DNA from: Nemania diffusa
Lineage: Eukaryota > Ascomycota > Sordariomycetes > Xylariales > Xylariaceae
Reading direction: 5' to 3'
Length of the DNA: 64,000 nucleotides
Assembly: GCA_038501195.1 (NCBI GenBank)
Contig: JBBPUQ010000001.1
Coordinates: forward strand, 434,001-498,000
A program made the translations under genes and the position numbers. The notes beneath the pieces were generated by a model, which made no database searches, was not told the DNA's origin, and worked only from the letters and a program-made list of their open reading frames with translations. Shown here piece by piece: positions 11,730 through 26,600 of the stretch; the first letter of the stretch is position 1, and every line of letters starts with the position of its first letter.

Positions 11730-12325
11730 ATAGTTTCTCTGAGTCCTGTCTATTTCACAAGTCGTAGACGTTGAATTGTGAGTTGGTGTTGGTGAGAGGT
11801 CGTAAAGATGCTGAGTGGAAATTCGAATTGTGAATGTAATCTAGGCTAGGCAACAGGATAAGAGGCCGGATCACGTTTAGTAAGGTTTACGGAATGCGCA
11901 ATGCAATTCCTAGGATTCAAAGTTTATTGCTCTCAGGATTGAGAGTTGTGCTTGAGCCTTTAAGATTAGCATGTGAGGCGGACCCCATTTACATATACCT
12001 ATGCGCAGGTATATATGTATGCACGGCTTAGTTCGCGATACCCGATATCTGCATGGCGCTAGGTTCTTACGTCATCCCGTCTCAGGGTCAAAGAATGCAT
12101 GTGTTGTAGATGTTAGAGCCGCAATCAAGAGAATGAAGAGTGCTGTGGTTTGTTTAACAACGTAGAATGTCTAGGTTTAATGATACAGACTGTCTAGGTA
12201 TTCCCATTCAACCTCTAACCTCGCTTACCAGCAGCTTTTCTAGATTCTAGTGGTACAAGTGATACATAGGCAATAATATCATACCGTCATTATAACCGAG
12301 CGAGTTTCTGAGTACATCGCACCTC
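11730..12325. other. Intergenic
   Basis: About 600 bases between the 5' end of the rhodanese gene and the 3' end of the glycosyltransferase-like gene. No coding signal or RNA gene is seen. Confidence 0.55.
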
Positions 12326-13879
12326 TCAAGGCCACATGCCATCCCATAGGAATAGCCAGCCTGCCCAGTACTTTTCGAACTTACCTACGACATAAGACAG
12401 CCCATCGCCTTCTGTACCGGTCTTATATGGTCGCGTGTATATACCCCCGGTCTTGAGATGGCGCTTCATGGCTACGTGGACCGAGAAGCTGCTGGGCTGA
12501 ACGCCAAGGAAGAACTCGCTCCCCAAAAGCACCACGTAATCGATGAGGCCTTGCTGATCCCAGGTGAGCGATTCGAGCTCATCCAACTCATCGTCCGATA
12601 GTAGATCCATCTTGGTCACCACCTTCATCTGTGCCATCTCGATAGCCCCATCCATGAACTTGTCCGCTTCCGTCAGATTTCCCGTCGCGAGGTAAGCCGT
12701 CTGGTAACCTCGCTTTCGGGCCTGCTCCATATAGGTCTCCGACTGCGTATCATAGTTCGGCCAGAATCCTAAAGCGTCGCTCTCAGTTCGCAAGTGAATG
12801 CCGAGAAAGGCGCCATCCTTAGCTCCATCGGCGCGGGCGAAAGCATGCATCTTCTCCAGCGTCTTCTTCCCTAGCTTTAAGAACTTGTCGTTGAGCCTGA
12901 GAATGCCACCAAAGGTAGCGGCCATCTCGGGTCCGTCACGGTATATTTGCCAATCGAAGAGCACGCCCCAGTTGAAACGGATGAGGCGTGGGCGTTCCTT
13001 GGTCGGCGGATGGCCGTACTTCTCGTTCTTGAGCCACCTACGGAAGCTGAGGCCAAACCGATCGGTATGTCTGTTCTGGTCCCAGGAGTCACAGCCATCG
13101 CGGCTACCGAGGTCTTTAGGGGTGATGTTGTTGATCTTGGGATTCTTGCCGACACCGGGTATGTCTTTGACGTCGTCGTAGAGGGTGATCTGCGGGCAGT
13201 TTGTGTTGAAGGCGTCGCGGAAGTGCTGCTCGTCAAACATGTAAGAGAAAGGGAGCATGTCGGTGAAGAGATCAGCTAGATCCTTCTCGTTGCGCTTGCG
13301 AATCTTGGGGATGGTAAGACCGGTAGCGCCAGCCTCGAGTGCGTAACGCAGACATGTTTGAATGTAGTTGCGTATGTTGCCAATCCCCCCAGAGTTGTTG
13401 TCACAGATGTAGACCAGACCATCGACCCATGTGGCTTCATCACAAACACGTTTCAAGGGCCAGCCGACAAAGGGCGCGTCGGGTTGGGAGAGATCGACAT
13501 CATTACCGGGGACCGGAGAGAACTGCGGTGGGGTTGATGTATATTTCTGGTCCTCTGGCGTTGGAGCGTGTGGCGCCGAGGAAGAATAGGAGGGCGAGAA
13601 TGATGGTGACGACGATTCGGATTCGGATTCGGACGGTGATTTTAATGATGATTTTGAGTCTGATGATAGCGAGGATGATTCAGATAATGATGATGACCCC
13701 GATGATTTGGACCCGGATTTGGACTCAAACCAATCGACCGAGGGGTAGGGATAGGAGCGGGCATCAGGTAGTCGAAGGGTCCATACTGCTATGAGGAGGA
13801 CGATACATAGCGTCGGGAGAAAGATGTTGCGTCGAGGCATGAAGCCTAGGAGAGAGTTCAGATGGCCATTATGTGCCAT
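12326..13879 (-). CDS. Type II membrane protein of the O-fucosyltransferase-like fold
   Basis: A single exon of 517 residues. The first ATG is at 13879; the triplet before it is GTG. A short cytosolic N-terminus is followed by one membrane anchor (about residues 18-35, IFLPTLCIVLLIAVWTL). Next is a Ser-rich, low-complexity stem (about 50-110), then a globular domain. The domain contains a Gly-rich SGGIGNIRN motif near the start, an HLRTESD motif and a late QPSSFSVHVA motif. These resemble the nucleotide-sugar-binding and acidic motifs of GDP-fucose O-fucosyltransferases, so a Golgi-resident transferase is the best guess. Donor and acceptor cannot be told from the sequence. Confidence 0.7.
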   Translation of the reverse strand: MAHNGHLNSLLGFMPRRNIFLPTLCIVLLIAVWTLRLPDARSYPYPSVDWFESKSGSKSSGSSSLSESSSLSSDSKSSLKSPSESESESSSPSFSPSYSSSAPHAPTPEDQKYTSTPPQFSPVPGNDVDLSQPDAPFVGWPLKRVCDEATWVDGLVYICDNNSGGIGNIRNYIQTCLRYALEAGATGLTIPKIRKRNEKDLADLFTDMLPFSYMFDEQHFRDAFNTNCPQITLYDDVKDIPGVGKNPKINNITPKDLGSRDGCDSWDQNRHTDRFGLSFRRWLKNEKYGHPPTKERPRLIRFNWGVLFDWQIYRDGPEMAATFGGILRLNDKFLKLGKKTLEKMHAFARADGAKDGAFLGIHLRTESDALGFWPNYDTQSETYMEQARKRGYQTAYLATGNLTEADKFMDGAIEMAQMKVVTKMDLLSDDELDELESLTWDQQGLIDYVVLLGSEFFLGVQPSSFSVHVAMKRHLKTGGIYTRPYKTGTEGDGLSYVVGKFEKYWAGWLFLWDGMWP

Positions 13880-15255
13880 CACGAAAGGAGAAGAGAGCAG
13901 GTGAAATGCAAGGGTTGCGACTAATACGACGACGGGTCCGCTGCGTGGCGCTACGCCGGCAATCCGTTTGGGCTTAGCTCAAGCAGCATGCACAGCTTAT
14001 TTCTGTCCTGGTGCTGTAAGCCCCTGTCAAGCTCGTCATTAGTGCCCTGCTAAGAATAATAGGTAGGTATCTAATTGATTTTAGTTAGAGCCGGGGACCG
14101 GAGAGGAGAGGACAGCGAGGGAGTGAAAGAGACGGGGCGGTTTAAACTTCAAAAAAGAAAGGTGGGGAGTATAGGTGATAGCCACCTAGGTACTTAGGTA
14201 TCTAGAGTATGGTAAAAGGTAAGGGGTAAAGAGCAAAGGATAAAGGCCTGGTTCCTTCTCGCCCGTACTTTGGCGCTGTTGTGTCTTGCACTACCATCTG
14301 GGTTAGGTAATCTAGAGCGAGACAGTTGACACTCTTTTTTATCTTATTAGCTTGGTTGGAATGCCAAGACAGTAAAACTCTACAATGACGACACATTTAA
14401 GTATCTGTGCTTATAATTCTCCGTAGGTGATATTATAAAAGTCTAAGTAGAATAGGCCAATGGTACCTAAAATCGCCAATGTTAGAGCTAGATGAGACTA
14501 TGTTGATCTTGGCGAGTATAGCAAGGGCAATTCAAACCTGAGCCTATCTAGGTCATTCTCCTCTACGATAGCTTGTAATATTATATAGCCAGCTTGCCCA
14601 CGACGTACCAGTTATGCCGTCTTGACCACCTAATACCCTATCGATATAATATCCATTAGGCTTTCGCCTAAATACATGACGCATCCCTCCCTATTAAGAA
14701 CTTATCTAAGTAGCTACTTTTCTACCTTGAGAATCCACATAGAACGCAAGAAGCCTAAACAAACGAGAAGATATCGTAAGCAAAGCAAGCCGCTTGCTCC
14801 ATTTCGTTGAAACTCCGTAAATTTTCAGAAATGGGACGAGCCGAGCCGCAGACGCCCGGTGGCTAATCAGTACATTATCTACCTATCTGACTCGTTAGTA
14901 AACGAAGCTGGTACACGAAATGTTTAATTACCTTAGACCATGACATCACAAACACGCCCCTTCGTACCACATCATAGCAATAGTAGCATGGATAATTCGA
15001 CATTGTGTATTTTATGAAGTTGTGAATGCCACACAGGAGTTTATCTGTGTCTTCGAATCGCATGGGTATAACAGCAATAACTAGGCAGAGCGCTAATCGC
15101 ATACCTATACCTCTCGCACAAAACCTGGTTTCCTTATAGTGATGTATTTGAATTGACCAGGAGTCTTATACCAAACGCGAACCCTTATAGTGAGTTCCAA
15201 TAGTAGCTAGGCATCTCCTGTATCATGCCATAAGTTCGTGACGGCCGTAGAGCCC
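13880..15255. other. Intergenic
   Basis: About 1.4 kb between the 5' end of the fucosyltransferase-like gene and the 3' end of ADA2. It contains AGGTA/TACCT-type motifs near 14180-14200. A 75-residue minus-strand ORF (14875-15102) has no recognisable features and is not called. Confidence 0.55.
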
Positions 15256-16999
15256 CTAGGCTTTGGCGATCCAGCCTGAATTGATAAAGAAATCAAATAT
15301 CCTACCTCCCTTCTGGGAGTCCAGTCGGCATATCTCCTTGACCTGCTTCTTCTTAAGACTGCCATTGCCCTTGAGCGCCTCCTTTAACACTTGTTCCTTA
15401 ATCATGAGGTACGGTTTTGGCTGCAGCCGTGACACCCGGCATAACTCCATCTCTTCTGGCGTTAGTAGGTGCAGGTCGGGTGCGTTATCCTCGCTGAGCA
15501 CGATCGGCTGCACCCCCGAAATAGGCTGCGAGACGAACCGTGGCCGGATCTGCGTGGATATTCCGTTAGTGACAACGCCGTTCGTAGCCGCCTCATTGGC
15601 GTAGCCATCTGCAGCCGGCTTGGAGTCGCCGTTAGTAGGCGCATCTTGCGTCCCTTGCGGGGCTGCTGTGGCGCCGTTTGTTCCTGGTCGGAATGGAAGT
15701 TCTGGTGCCACCAGGAGAGCTGCCCCACTGGGAGGTTCGGGTTGCACGTTTTGTTTAGATCGCTGCACTGACGCCATTCTCTCGCGGTCCATGGACCCCA
15801 TAGGTATGGCTTTCTGGGCGCGCTGTGCTTTCTCCTGCTCGTATTTCTCGCCGCTCCGGAGATCTCCAATCTTGAGAGACCTCCAATCCTGTAGTTGGCT
15901 AATGGCTTGGCGGAGGTTCAGCTCATCGAGCAATCCTTGGCATAGTGCCTCGAAGTCGTGATGATTCATCATACGTGCGAAAGGCTTAGCCTTGTTGAGG
16001 AGGTCCCGTTCATCCTTGGTCCTCCTCTTCTCCAGCCTCGTATTTTCTCGATAATCGAGCAGGTTGTGCTCGAAAATGACCTTTTTGCGGTCTACACGTT
16101 GTGTTAACCGGCAATTGTAGATATCCATAACCGTTAATTTTAGTTCCATCTCAGGCTCGAGTTCACCGGTTCGAGGATTAATTCCGTCACCGGGATCAAA
16201 TTGCATCAACTGAACAGCCTCCTCGGCTTCGTTGGCGTATTCTGTCTCGAACTCCAAGCGACCGGGCATATAGCCTTGGATCTCGTGACAAGAGGGTACA
16301 CTAGCCGTCGGCTTGGTCTTGGGTGGCAGGGGAGGGGCGTTCTTTTGTGCTTCTCGTCGTTCTTCGATCCGCCGTTTCTTGCGTGCTTGGAACTGATCAC
16401 GGGAGATCTCCTCGGCTAACTCCATGTCGTCGGGTCGACATCGTTTTGGTAAGGGGAAGTAAGGCGAATCCACGTAGACTTTGAGGTAGTGATCGCGGAC
16501 TTCGTCCTTGTGGCGGTAGCCGCCGATATGGTCTGCAATGTCGGCCCACGAACCTAAGCCATAGATCTCGCAACCCTCGAGCAGTAGCAGCTCCTCATCC
16601 GCGCCCCAGTCCTGATCGAATATGGGAATAGAGTTCTGTTCTATCACCCGGTAGGGATGGGTGGCGGGCTGGTGGGAGCCGCTCGAGGCGGCGCTTGCGA
16701 AGCATTGTACACATAGATCATATTCGTTACAGGCACTATGGGCACATCTTATACGGACCTGGTTATGGGTTAGCGATGCTTGAGGCCATTGTATGGCTGA
16801 AGCTTATCATAGTGCGCCGAGTGGTGGGTAGGTGGATGGGTTGGCGCGCATGAACCAGGGCGGAAAACGTGGGGGAGTGAAGGCCATACGGGGTGACAAG
16901 ACATACAGTGTTAGTGATGTCTGCAGTACACACGTCGCAAACATATTTGACACCGCCTTCACCACCGCGAGCGGCGGTTTTCTTGCGGATCACGCCCAT
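15256..16999 (-). CDS. ADA2: Transcriptional adaptor Ada2 (SAGA complex)
   Basis: Two exons, 16999-16907 and 16758-15256, separated by a 148-nt intron with a GTATGT donor, CTAAC branch and CAG acceptor, encode 531 residues. Domains run in the usual Ada2 order. A ZZ zinc finger spans the exon junction (CDVC, then CAHSAC, CVQC and HPYRV, residues about 21-68). A SANT domain follows (about 78-125, [24 protein letters not shown]). The conserved Ada2 middle contains [17 protein letters not shown] and [12 protein letters not shown]-terminal SWIRM domain covers roughly residues 445-531. In the SAGA/ADA coactivators Ada2 binds and stimulates the Gcn5 histone acetyltransferase in the nucleus. An Ala/Asn/Gly-rich linker before the SWIRM domain varies in length between fungi. 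Confidence 0.96.
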
Positions 17000-19698
<2,699 letters not shown>

Positions 19699-19828
19699 GC
19701 AGGATTACATGGGTCTATATTAGGATATTAACACTTGGCCTTGTATAATACTTTTGAAAATCTACACGTAGACGCATCCATCACATGCTCGGACCAAGTC
19801 CACACTGCCATTTAAAAAATTCACAATC

Positions 19829-20429
19829 CTACGCCTTCACGTAGAAGCTGTACTGCGCCGTCATCCAGCAAATGCCCAGCGTAGCAAAGAAGAAGGGGAA
19901 CAGGATGGGCGGGCCGAGGCGCGCGGTGCGGTAGACGGCCCACTCGGAGCCGAAGTGGAAGAGCGCGACGACGTAGGTCCAGACGGCCATGCTGTACACG
20001 GGCGCCAGGTGCAGGTGGTAGCTCGCGTAGAGGCGCACGATGGCCGCCAGGAACGTGTACGTGCCGAACAGCCGCGCCGCCAGCGGCGTCACCTGGTCTG
20101 CCGCGCGCCCGCCCTTGACGTTTGCGCCGCCCGCGGGCGCGGGCGCGAGCTTGTGGGTTGAGTCCTCGGGGTCGAAGGCGGTGGACTTGGGGGGCAGGGA
20201 GGGGTTCGGGACGAATTGGCCGTTGTACATGCGTCGCGAGTAGTGGAGTGTTAGGTAGTTCTGTACCGAATTGCCGACGGAGATGACGGAGAGCTGGGAG
20301 GAGGGTGTGTTAGTATAGAGCATGTCTAGACTGGGAGAATGATGATGGGCGTACCCCGAACATGTAGTATGGTAGATAGCCTTCGCTGGATGGCAGGTAG
20401 GCTTTTAGCGTGTTGAGTATGTCACCCAT
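19829..20429 (-). CDS. ERG28: Ergosterol biosynthesis scaffold protein Erg28
   Basis: Two exons, 20429-20355 and 20293-19829, with a 61-nt intron, encode 179 residues. Exon 1 supplies MGDILNTLKAYLPSSEG, and the splice joins YYMFG to LSVISVGNSVQNYL in frame. Several hydrophobic segments are visible, with the Erg28 signatures LAARLFGTYTFLAAIVRLYA and ALFHFGSEWAVYRTARLG. Erg28 is an ER membrane protein that tethers the C-4 demethylation enzymes (Erg25, Erg26, Erg27) of sterol synthesis. A Pro/Ala/Gly-rich insert of about 30 residues (roughly 65-95) makes it a little longer than the yeast protein. It is divergent from the ketoacyl-CoA reductase gene, also an ER lipid enzyme, across about 600 bases. 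Confidence 0.93.
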
Positions 20430-21036
20430 CTTGAACTAATTGACAAGATATTATGTGATAGTATAAGTCGTAAAAGATGGTGTTTCCCTCAACTAAGACG
20501 AATGGGTAACCGTGCTAGACAATTTATTGATTATAACATAGAAGCTCAAAGGGCACCGCTACTCTTATGTCGTATCATACCTAGACTAGATAGTTCGTAC
20601 CATGTTCAGGGTCCTCGCGATTTCCTTATCGATAAACTCTAGTAGTATCGTCACGACCCCAACAAAATTTATATTTCCTATCTGGGGTAGCTATGGATGA
20701 AGGTCCCTAGGCCGTAATCAAAATTCAAGCTCCATCCTACAGGATTAGATCCAATGACCTCATTGCAAGAGCTCGGACACAGCTATTATCTACTAGCTGT
20801 ATTAAGCAATTAGTGGCCGCACTTACACCAGGCACTAATCGACAAGCTTCTATCTAATTTGTCCAACAAAGTTGATGTAGATGCGATCTGGGCCAACCAA
20901 AAAAAAACCCAATTGGCCCGCTACCGCATACACCACCTACTTCGCCGGCTGCACGGCGCATCTCACCCGTGACCTCATTTGTTCCCTCGGTGTTTCTTTA
21001 GCCAAGTTACTCAAGGCTTGCATTCGAGAACGCACC
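20430..21036. promoter_or_regulatory. Bidirectional promoter region between ERG28 and the 3-ketoacyl-CoA reductase gene
   Basis: 607 bases lie between two divergent starts of lipid-synthesis genes, so it must hold both promoters unless other exons are hidden. I see no certain sterol-response element. The part nearest 21036 is CT-rich, as in many fungal leaders. Confidence 0.5.
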
Positions 21037-22113
21037 ATGGACGCCGTTAACGATGTCATTGCTGCCGTGCCACGCACTGCCCAGGTGGCCCTCGCAGGTC
21101 TAGGTGCTCTATGGTTAGGCTCTAAGGTCTTGAGCGTCCTCCGTCTAGTATTGAGCATGTTTGTGCTTAGCGGCACCAATGTGAGTATATCCCAGATGAA
21201 TATGCGACCACCACTTGGTTGAAGCTAGCACTAACCACAATGACCATGCCTGTAGCTTCGAAAATACGGCGGCAAAGGCACATGGGCCATCGTCACCGGT
21301 GCATCGGATGGCCTGGGCAAAGAATTTGCTACCCAGCTCGCCGCGAAGGGCTTCAATCTCCTCCTCGTATCTCGAACCCAGTCTAAGCTCGAAACCCTCC
21401 AGAACGAGCTCCAAACCAAATACACCGGTCTACAGACGGATATCATCGCGATGGACTTTTCCGCCGTGAACAACGACGCCGACTACGCCCGTCTAGCGAA
21501 GCGCGTTGAAGGTCTCGACGTCGGCATACTCGTCAACAACGTAGGTCAGAGCCACAGCATACCCGTTCCCTTCACGCTCACCGAAGAGACCGAGATGGAG
21601 AATATCATCAACATCAACTGCCGTGGAACCCTAAAAGTGACTCGCATCGTGGCCCCGGGCATGCAGAGCCGCCGGCGGGGTCTCATCCTCACCATGGGCA
21701 GTTTTGGCGGCTGGATGCCCATGCCTCTGCTGGCCACGTACTCCGGCAGCAAGGCCTTCCTGCAATTCTGGTCGACCGCCCTTGCTGCCGAGCTCAAGCC
21801 CGACAATGTCGACGTGCAACTAGTCCTCAGCTACCTCGTCACGACAGCGATGAGCAAGGTGCGGCGTCCCAGCCTCTTCATCCCAAGCCCGAAGCCGTTC
21901 GTTCGCGCGGCGCTGGGGAAGGTTGGCGTTGGCGGGTGGCATAGCACGGCGTACACGTACACGCCGCACTGGACTCACGCGCTTATGGCCTGGTTCGTTG
22001 AGAACACGATCGGTATTGGCAGCTCTATTGGCCTGAAGTTTAACAAATCTGCGCATGTCGATATCCGCAACCGGGCTCTGAGGAAGGCGGCTCGGGAGGC
22101 TAAGAAGAACTGA
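21037..22113 (+). CDS. Very-long-chain 3-ketoacyl-CoA reductase
   Basis: Two exons, 21037-21180 and 21256-22113, encode 333 residues. It is the NADPH-dependent second step of the ER fatty-acid elongation cycle (yeast Ifa38/Ybr159w type). An N-terminal membrane anchor covers about residues 12-45. The short-chain dehydrogenase core has TGASDGLG at 62-69, NNVG at about 142-145, the catalytic Ser197 in TMGSFGG, and Tyr210 and Lys214 in YSGSK. The intron (GTGAGT, CTAAC, TAG) joins the anchor to [15 protein letters not shown] without phase change. The tail ends in AKKN, a lysine-rich C-terminus near the ER-retention type though not a perfect KKXX. Length and order match the family. Confidence 0.95.
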
Positions 22114-23697
22114 AGAAGAACACCTGTAACAAACAACACTGCCTCAAATGAAACGGAAATTATGGCCGATGAAGGGGATTGGGTCTATATTAAGGAGTGC
22201 CGGTTATAGAGATCGGATAGTAGGAATGCAGTAATCTATATAATACTGAACGAGATGAACGCTAGGTCGAAGGCACAAAGGAGCATCAAGTAATCCCGGG
22301 CTGAACCTTGGAGTAATGATACAAAGATATTATGGTCAGATGTATTTCATGTGAGGCATATAGAAAAGTCAGCAATAAAATAGTTACATACTTACGACTA
22401 TGGAGGTTAAGGTTGATAAAGACTCTCACTTCACGATGGTTTCGGGATTTATCGTGTGGTGGATTACACGTTCAGTTCATGGTCTCAAAGTCGAAAACTT
22501 CTCTGAAAAGCATCGACGCTAGTTTCATGAAATGAGGGTCGCTAATTGGAGTACGCCCGGTATCGTTGAAAGGAGCTTAAGAATTCGACTAAATACGTCG
22601 GTTCTGTACACCTCAGGAATAACTCTGTAAGCATAATTCATTGGTTATAAATATGTCGCCCGTATTAGGTAGGTCTTACTTGTGTTTTATGCTTTCACTC
22701 TACAGCATTTATGATCTTGATATCCAAAGCATGGCGCTTTTTCGTAATCAATAAGACAAATTTCTCAACCCATTCGCAACTGAATAGGCAGGGTGTTTTA
22801 TAGAGGAATAACTTCATAGACTATATATTTATTGTGATTTAAACCCTGCGCGAATGAAAAAAAAGGTCCCCCCCACGGAATATGCATACATAGTTGCTAC
22901 CTTCCTACCTGATTAGGATTAGCTTGCTATATTAATTGCAAGTCGATGTTTATTTAAGCTACTTATTTAGGTAGCTAACAGTGCAACTAGAGATCACGAA
23001 CTGTACGTAACAGTCACTATTTACAGTGCGGTACCTACCTAGGTACCTTGAAGCTAAGGCAGCTACAGAGGACTATGCTATCAGCGCGAACCAGCAAAAA
23101 AATCCAGCCTCTTCGCATCCATCCACCCAAGCTCCATTCAATTATTTCCAGTGTTGACATACCGCACAGCATATACTCACCTACCAACCACGTACACAAA
23201 CACCTGCGCGCAACGCCACGAAGCTGCTGTACGCCGCGCAGGTTCTTGTAAATTGCCAGGTTCTTTTTTTTTTCCTGTTCATTTTTTTCTTATTTACCTT
23301 GTGCTCCTCTCTTGGTCACAAGTACTACAATAGCGAAGGCCAATCTTTGGACGCGTCTCCGCTGCTTGACATCGATCTCCCTGTCTGCTGCTCCATCCCT
23401 ACCTCTCACCTCTGAACTGTATTACCTAGGCCAGGTCCCGTCTCGTCAAACACCATTGATGACCTGGTAGCATCACTCACTAGTCCAGCTGCCACTCTGG
23501 CTTGCTTCTTCCTCGATTGCCGTCGACTCGATTCCCTCCGCGCCCCCGACCACAGGCCATTCATGCATGAGATCTCGCACGGCGCTTGTTCCAGCCTTGG
23601 CCCGTCACCATCGTTACCGTCACCGTCACCGTCACCGCCACCGCCACTGCCGATTCGACGATCGCCGTCGACCGTCGACAGTCAACTGTGACGCGCC
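22114..23697. other. Intergenic, with repetitive leader upstream of the nucleoporin gene
   Basis: About 1.6 kb. The left part is AT-rich and featureless. A palindromic TACCTACCTAGGTACC-type motif lies near 23030-23050. The last 250 bases are CT-rich, with an imperfect (CACCGT)n run at about 23608-23650, and are probably the 5' leader of the nucleoporin transcript. Confidence 0.55.
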
Positions 23698-26600
23698 ATG
23701 TCTTTTCAAACACCGGGCCACGCTCTACCGGGCGCCTTTTTAAACACACCCGCCGTCGCATCCCGCTTCAACGCCCAGCAGCAGCAGGACCCTGTCCGTC
23801 GTGTTCTCTTCCCCCAACCCTCGGCGTCCTCGAGCAGTCAGCCAGCCCAGCCAGCCCAGAATGGTCAAGATAGGCTCCCCGGCCCCGGTGCCAGCGTTGT
23901 TAACGGCGATGCCTCGACACGAAGCTCACAGCCACCCGCAGCCCCCCAGCCGCCGCTCGAGAGGGCTGCCTCCTTTATCAACCAGTCCCTTTTGCGTGAC
24001 GAGCGCTATCCTGAGCTAGATAACTACTGCCGGCGTGAGTTCCCCTTCAACCGACAATAGAATATGGGGCCTTGATACCTCGTTATATACCCCGTCGAAG
24101 GGACATGCTGACCTAGTCTTTAGAAATATCCTCCGACTATGATGTAGCTGATATCAAATCCGCGTGGGCGCCCTTCCAGCAGACTCACCACTTTCAAATT
24201 CCGCAGACCGTCTTCGAGCAGTATGACCATGCCGAAGTTTCGACTACGATGGGGTTGTTTGCCGAGCTCAACCACGCCTGGGTGGCTATAGACAACTGCT
24301 TGTACCTATGGGACTACACACATCCCAACCCCGAGCTGATCGGCTACGAGGACAGCCAGCATAGTATCACTGCTGTGAAGCTCGTTGCACCAAAGCCCGG
24401 CGTATTTAACAGTATCATTAGCCACATTCTTGTCGTCGCCACGTCGAATGAGATCGCCCTGCTCGGCCTCTCTAGCCAACAAACCGCCACAGGCTCCAAG
24501 AGTATAGAGCTGTACGGGACGAAAATGTCGCTTCAGACTAAGGGAGATCCGAGCATTATCGCGGGCTCTGCAAATGGCCGTATCTTTTACACGAACCGGT
24601 CCGAGAATGACGTCTATGAGTTGTTTTATCAGCAGGAGGAAAAATGGTTTTCCAGTAGGACTGGGAAGATCAACCACACCTATCAGGGCTGGGGTGCTGT
24701 AGTGCCCAAGCAGATGCCTTGGGGTAAGACTACTAGTGAACATATCGTGGACCTCGCCATAGACGATAGCAGAAACCTGCTCTACACTCTCTCCAGCGAT
24801 TCAACAGTGCGAACATTTTCCATGGAGGCGCCCGACAAGTTGACCCGAGTGATTGTTAAGACCAAGATTAACTTCTTGCATGATATCAGCCACGTAATGA
24901 GCGTCGCATCTCCTCTGCTTAATGAGCGCATGAAGATTGTCTCGATCAGCCCCGTGTCTGCCACTGAGGACAATAAGCTGCATCTCATGGCACTAACTAG
25001 CACAGGTTGCCGCCTGTTCATGAGCGCCACCAGTGCCTCATCCTCCTCTATGTTCAACAACACCCCGGGCCGAATACCCCAGAGCATGCAACTGCAATCA
25101 ATCAAGTTCCCTCCCCCCGAAGCTAACCAACGCCGATCCAGACCCGACCCGTATAACGGCCCCGGCGAATCTATTAATATTCAGTCCGAGTCTCTTTCAA
25201 TAAGTCGCCGCGGCGTTCGTTTCCCGCCTGGTTACTTCTTCGACTTCGTTAACAAACCCAGTCAGCCTGACTTTGATTTATTGTTCATATCAGCGCCCGA
25301 CAGTGGTCGTATCAAGAATAGCAGTAGGACGCAACGCTTGACATACTGCGAGCAGGCCAGTTGGATAGAGCTCAATGGTCGGGCTGAAGATATTGGTCTA
25401 CTCACGAAACCCTTCGCCGCTACGAATCAACCTACGGGCTTCGGGAACGAGCTTGCGGTTCAGTTCGACAATCCTAGCGGCAGCGACTTCGCTATCCTTA
25501 CCAACACGGGCGTTCATATTGTGCGGCGCAGGAGGTTAATCGACATCTTCGCCTCCGTTATTAGGACCACGCCTGGTGGCGACGAGGGACTGAGGACTGA
25601 ATTTAACAAATTTCAGTCCTCGTACGGCCGCGTAGAAACCATCACGGCTGCACTGGCTGTCGCCTGTCGCCAGGGAGATCCTGGTCAATTCGGCGTGGGA
25701 CGTGGTGCTATTGACCAACCCACTATAGATAGGGCGAAGCAAGTTTTCATTACCTTTGGTGGTAATCCCACGTTACTCGAGCCAGATGGGATATCTGCGA
25801 CGGTTGATATGGTTAAACCATCATCACGTCATGGAGCTATTACTCTCTACCTCAGCAGACTCATTCGCTCCGTATGGAAGTCCAATGTTATCTCAATTAC
25901 CTCCAATAGTGCGGGTGCATTTGTCGTCGACAGCGCTATCCCTCAACCTAAATTAAGAGAGGTACAAGATGGTGTCATTGCGTTAAGAGGGTTTCTAAAC
26001 GATAACCGTTCCTTCATTCAAGGTCTCTCGGGTCCCTCAGATTTGCGACAGGCAGTGAGCAAGCAGGACGAGCTCGCGCTACAAGGGGAGCACCGAGCTA
26101 TGCATTCTTTGGAAGTTCTTATGACAGACATCACAGAGGGTATCTCTTTCGTCACGACGCTCTTTGAGGAACGAGTTACCGATATCTATATGAGGTTAGA
26201 CGAGACATCCCAGCAGGGTCTAAAGGACCTTACGTATGAGCGCCTCTTTTCACAGACGCCAGGGAAGCAACTGGCCAAAGTCCTCGTAAAGGCTATTGTA
26301 AACCGAAATATCGAAAACGGATCGAATGTCGAGACAGTAGCAGATGCGTTACGGCGGAAGTGTGGTAGCTTCTGCAGTGCGGATGATGTAGTCATCTTCA
26401 AAGCTCAGGAACAATTGAAAAAGGCCTCGGAACCCTCGTTGAACCTGAACGTGTCGCGCACCCTTCTGCATGACAGTCTCAAGCATTTCGAGAAAGTTGC
26501 TCCCAGTCTTTCGCAGGCTAACCTCGAATCAGCAATTGATCAATATGTCCAACTTCGCTACTACGCAGGCGCTATTCAACTGTGTTTGGCGGTTGCTGAA

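Noticed and set aside
13339..13794. Plus-strand ORF opposite the fucosyltransferase-like gene
   Set aside because: It is antisense to the Ser-rich stem and anchor of a well-supported gene; its Met/Ile/Arg-rich composition is what the reverse of Ser codons gives.
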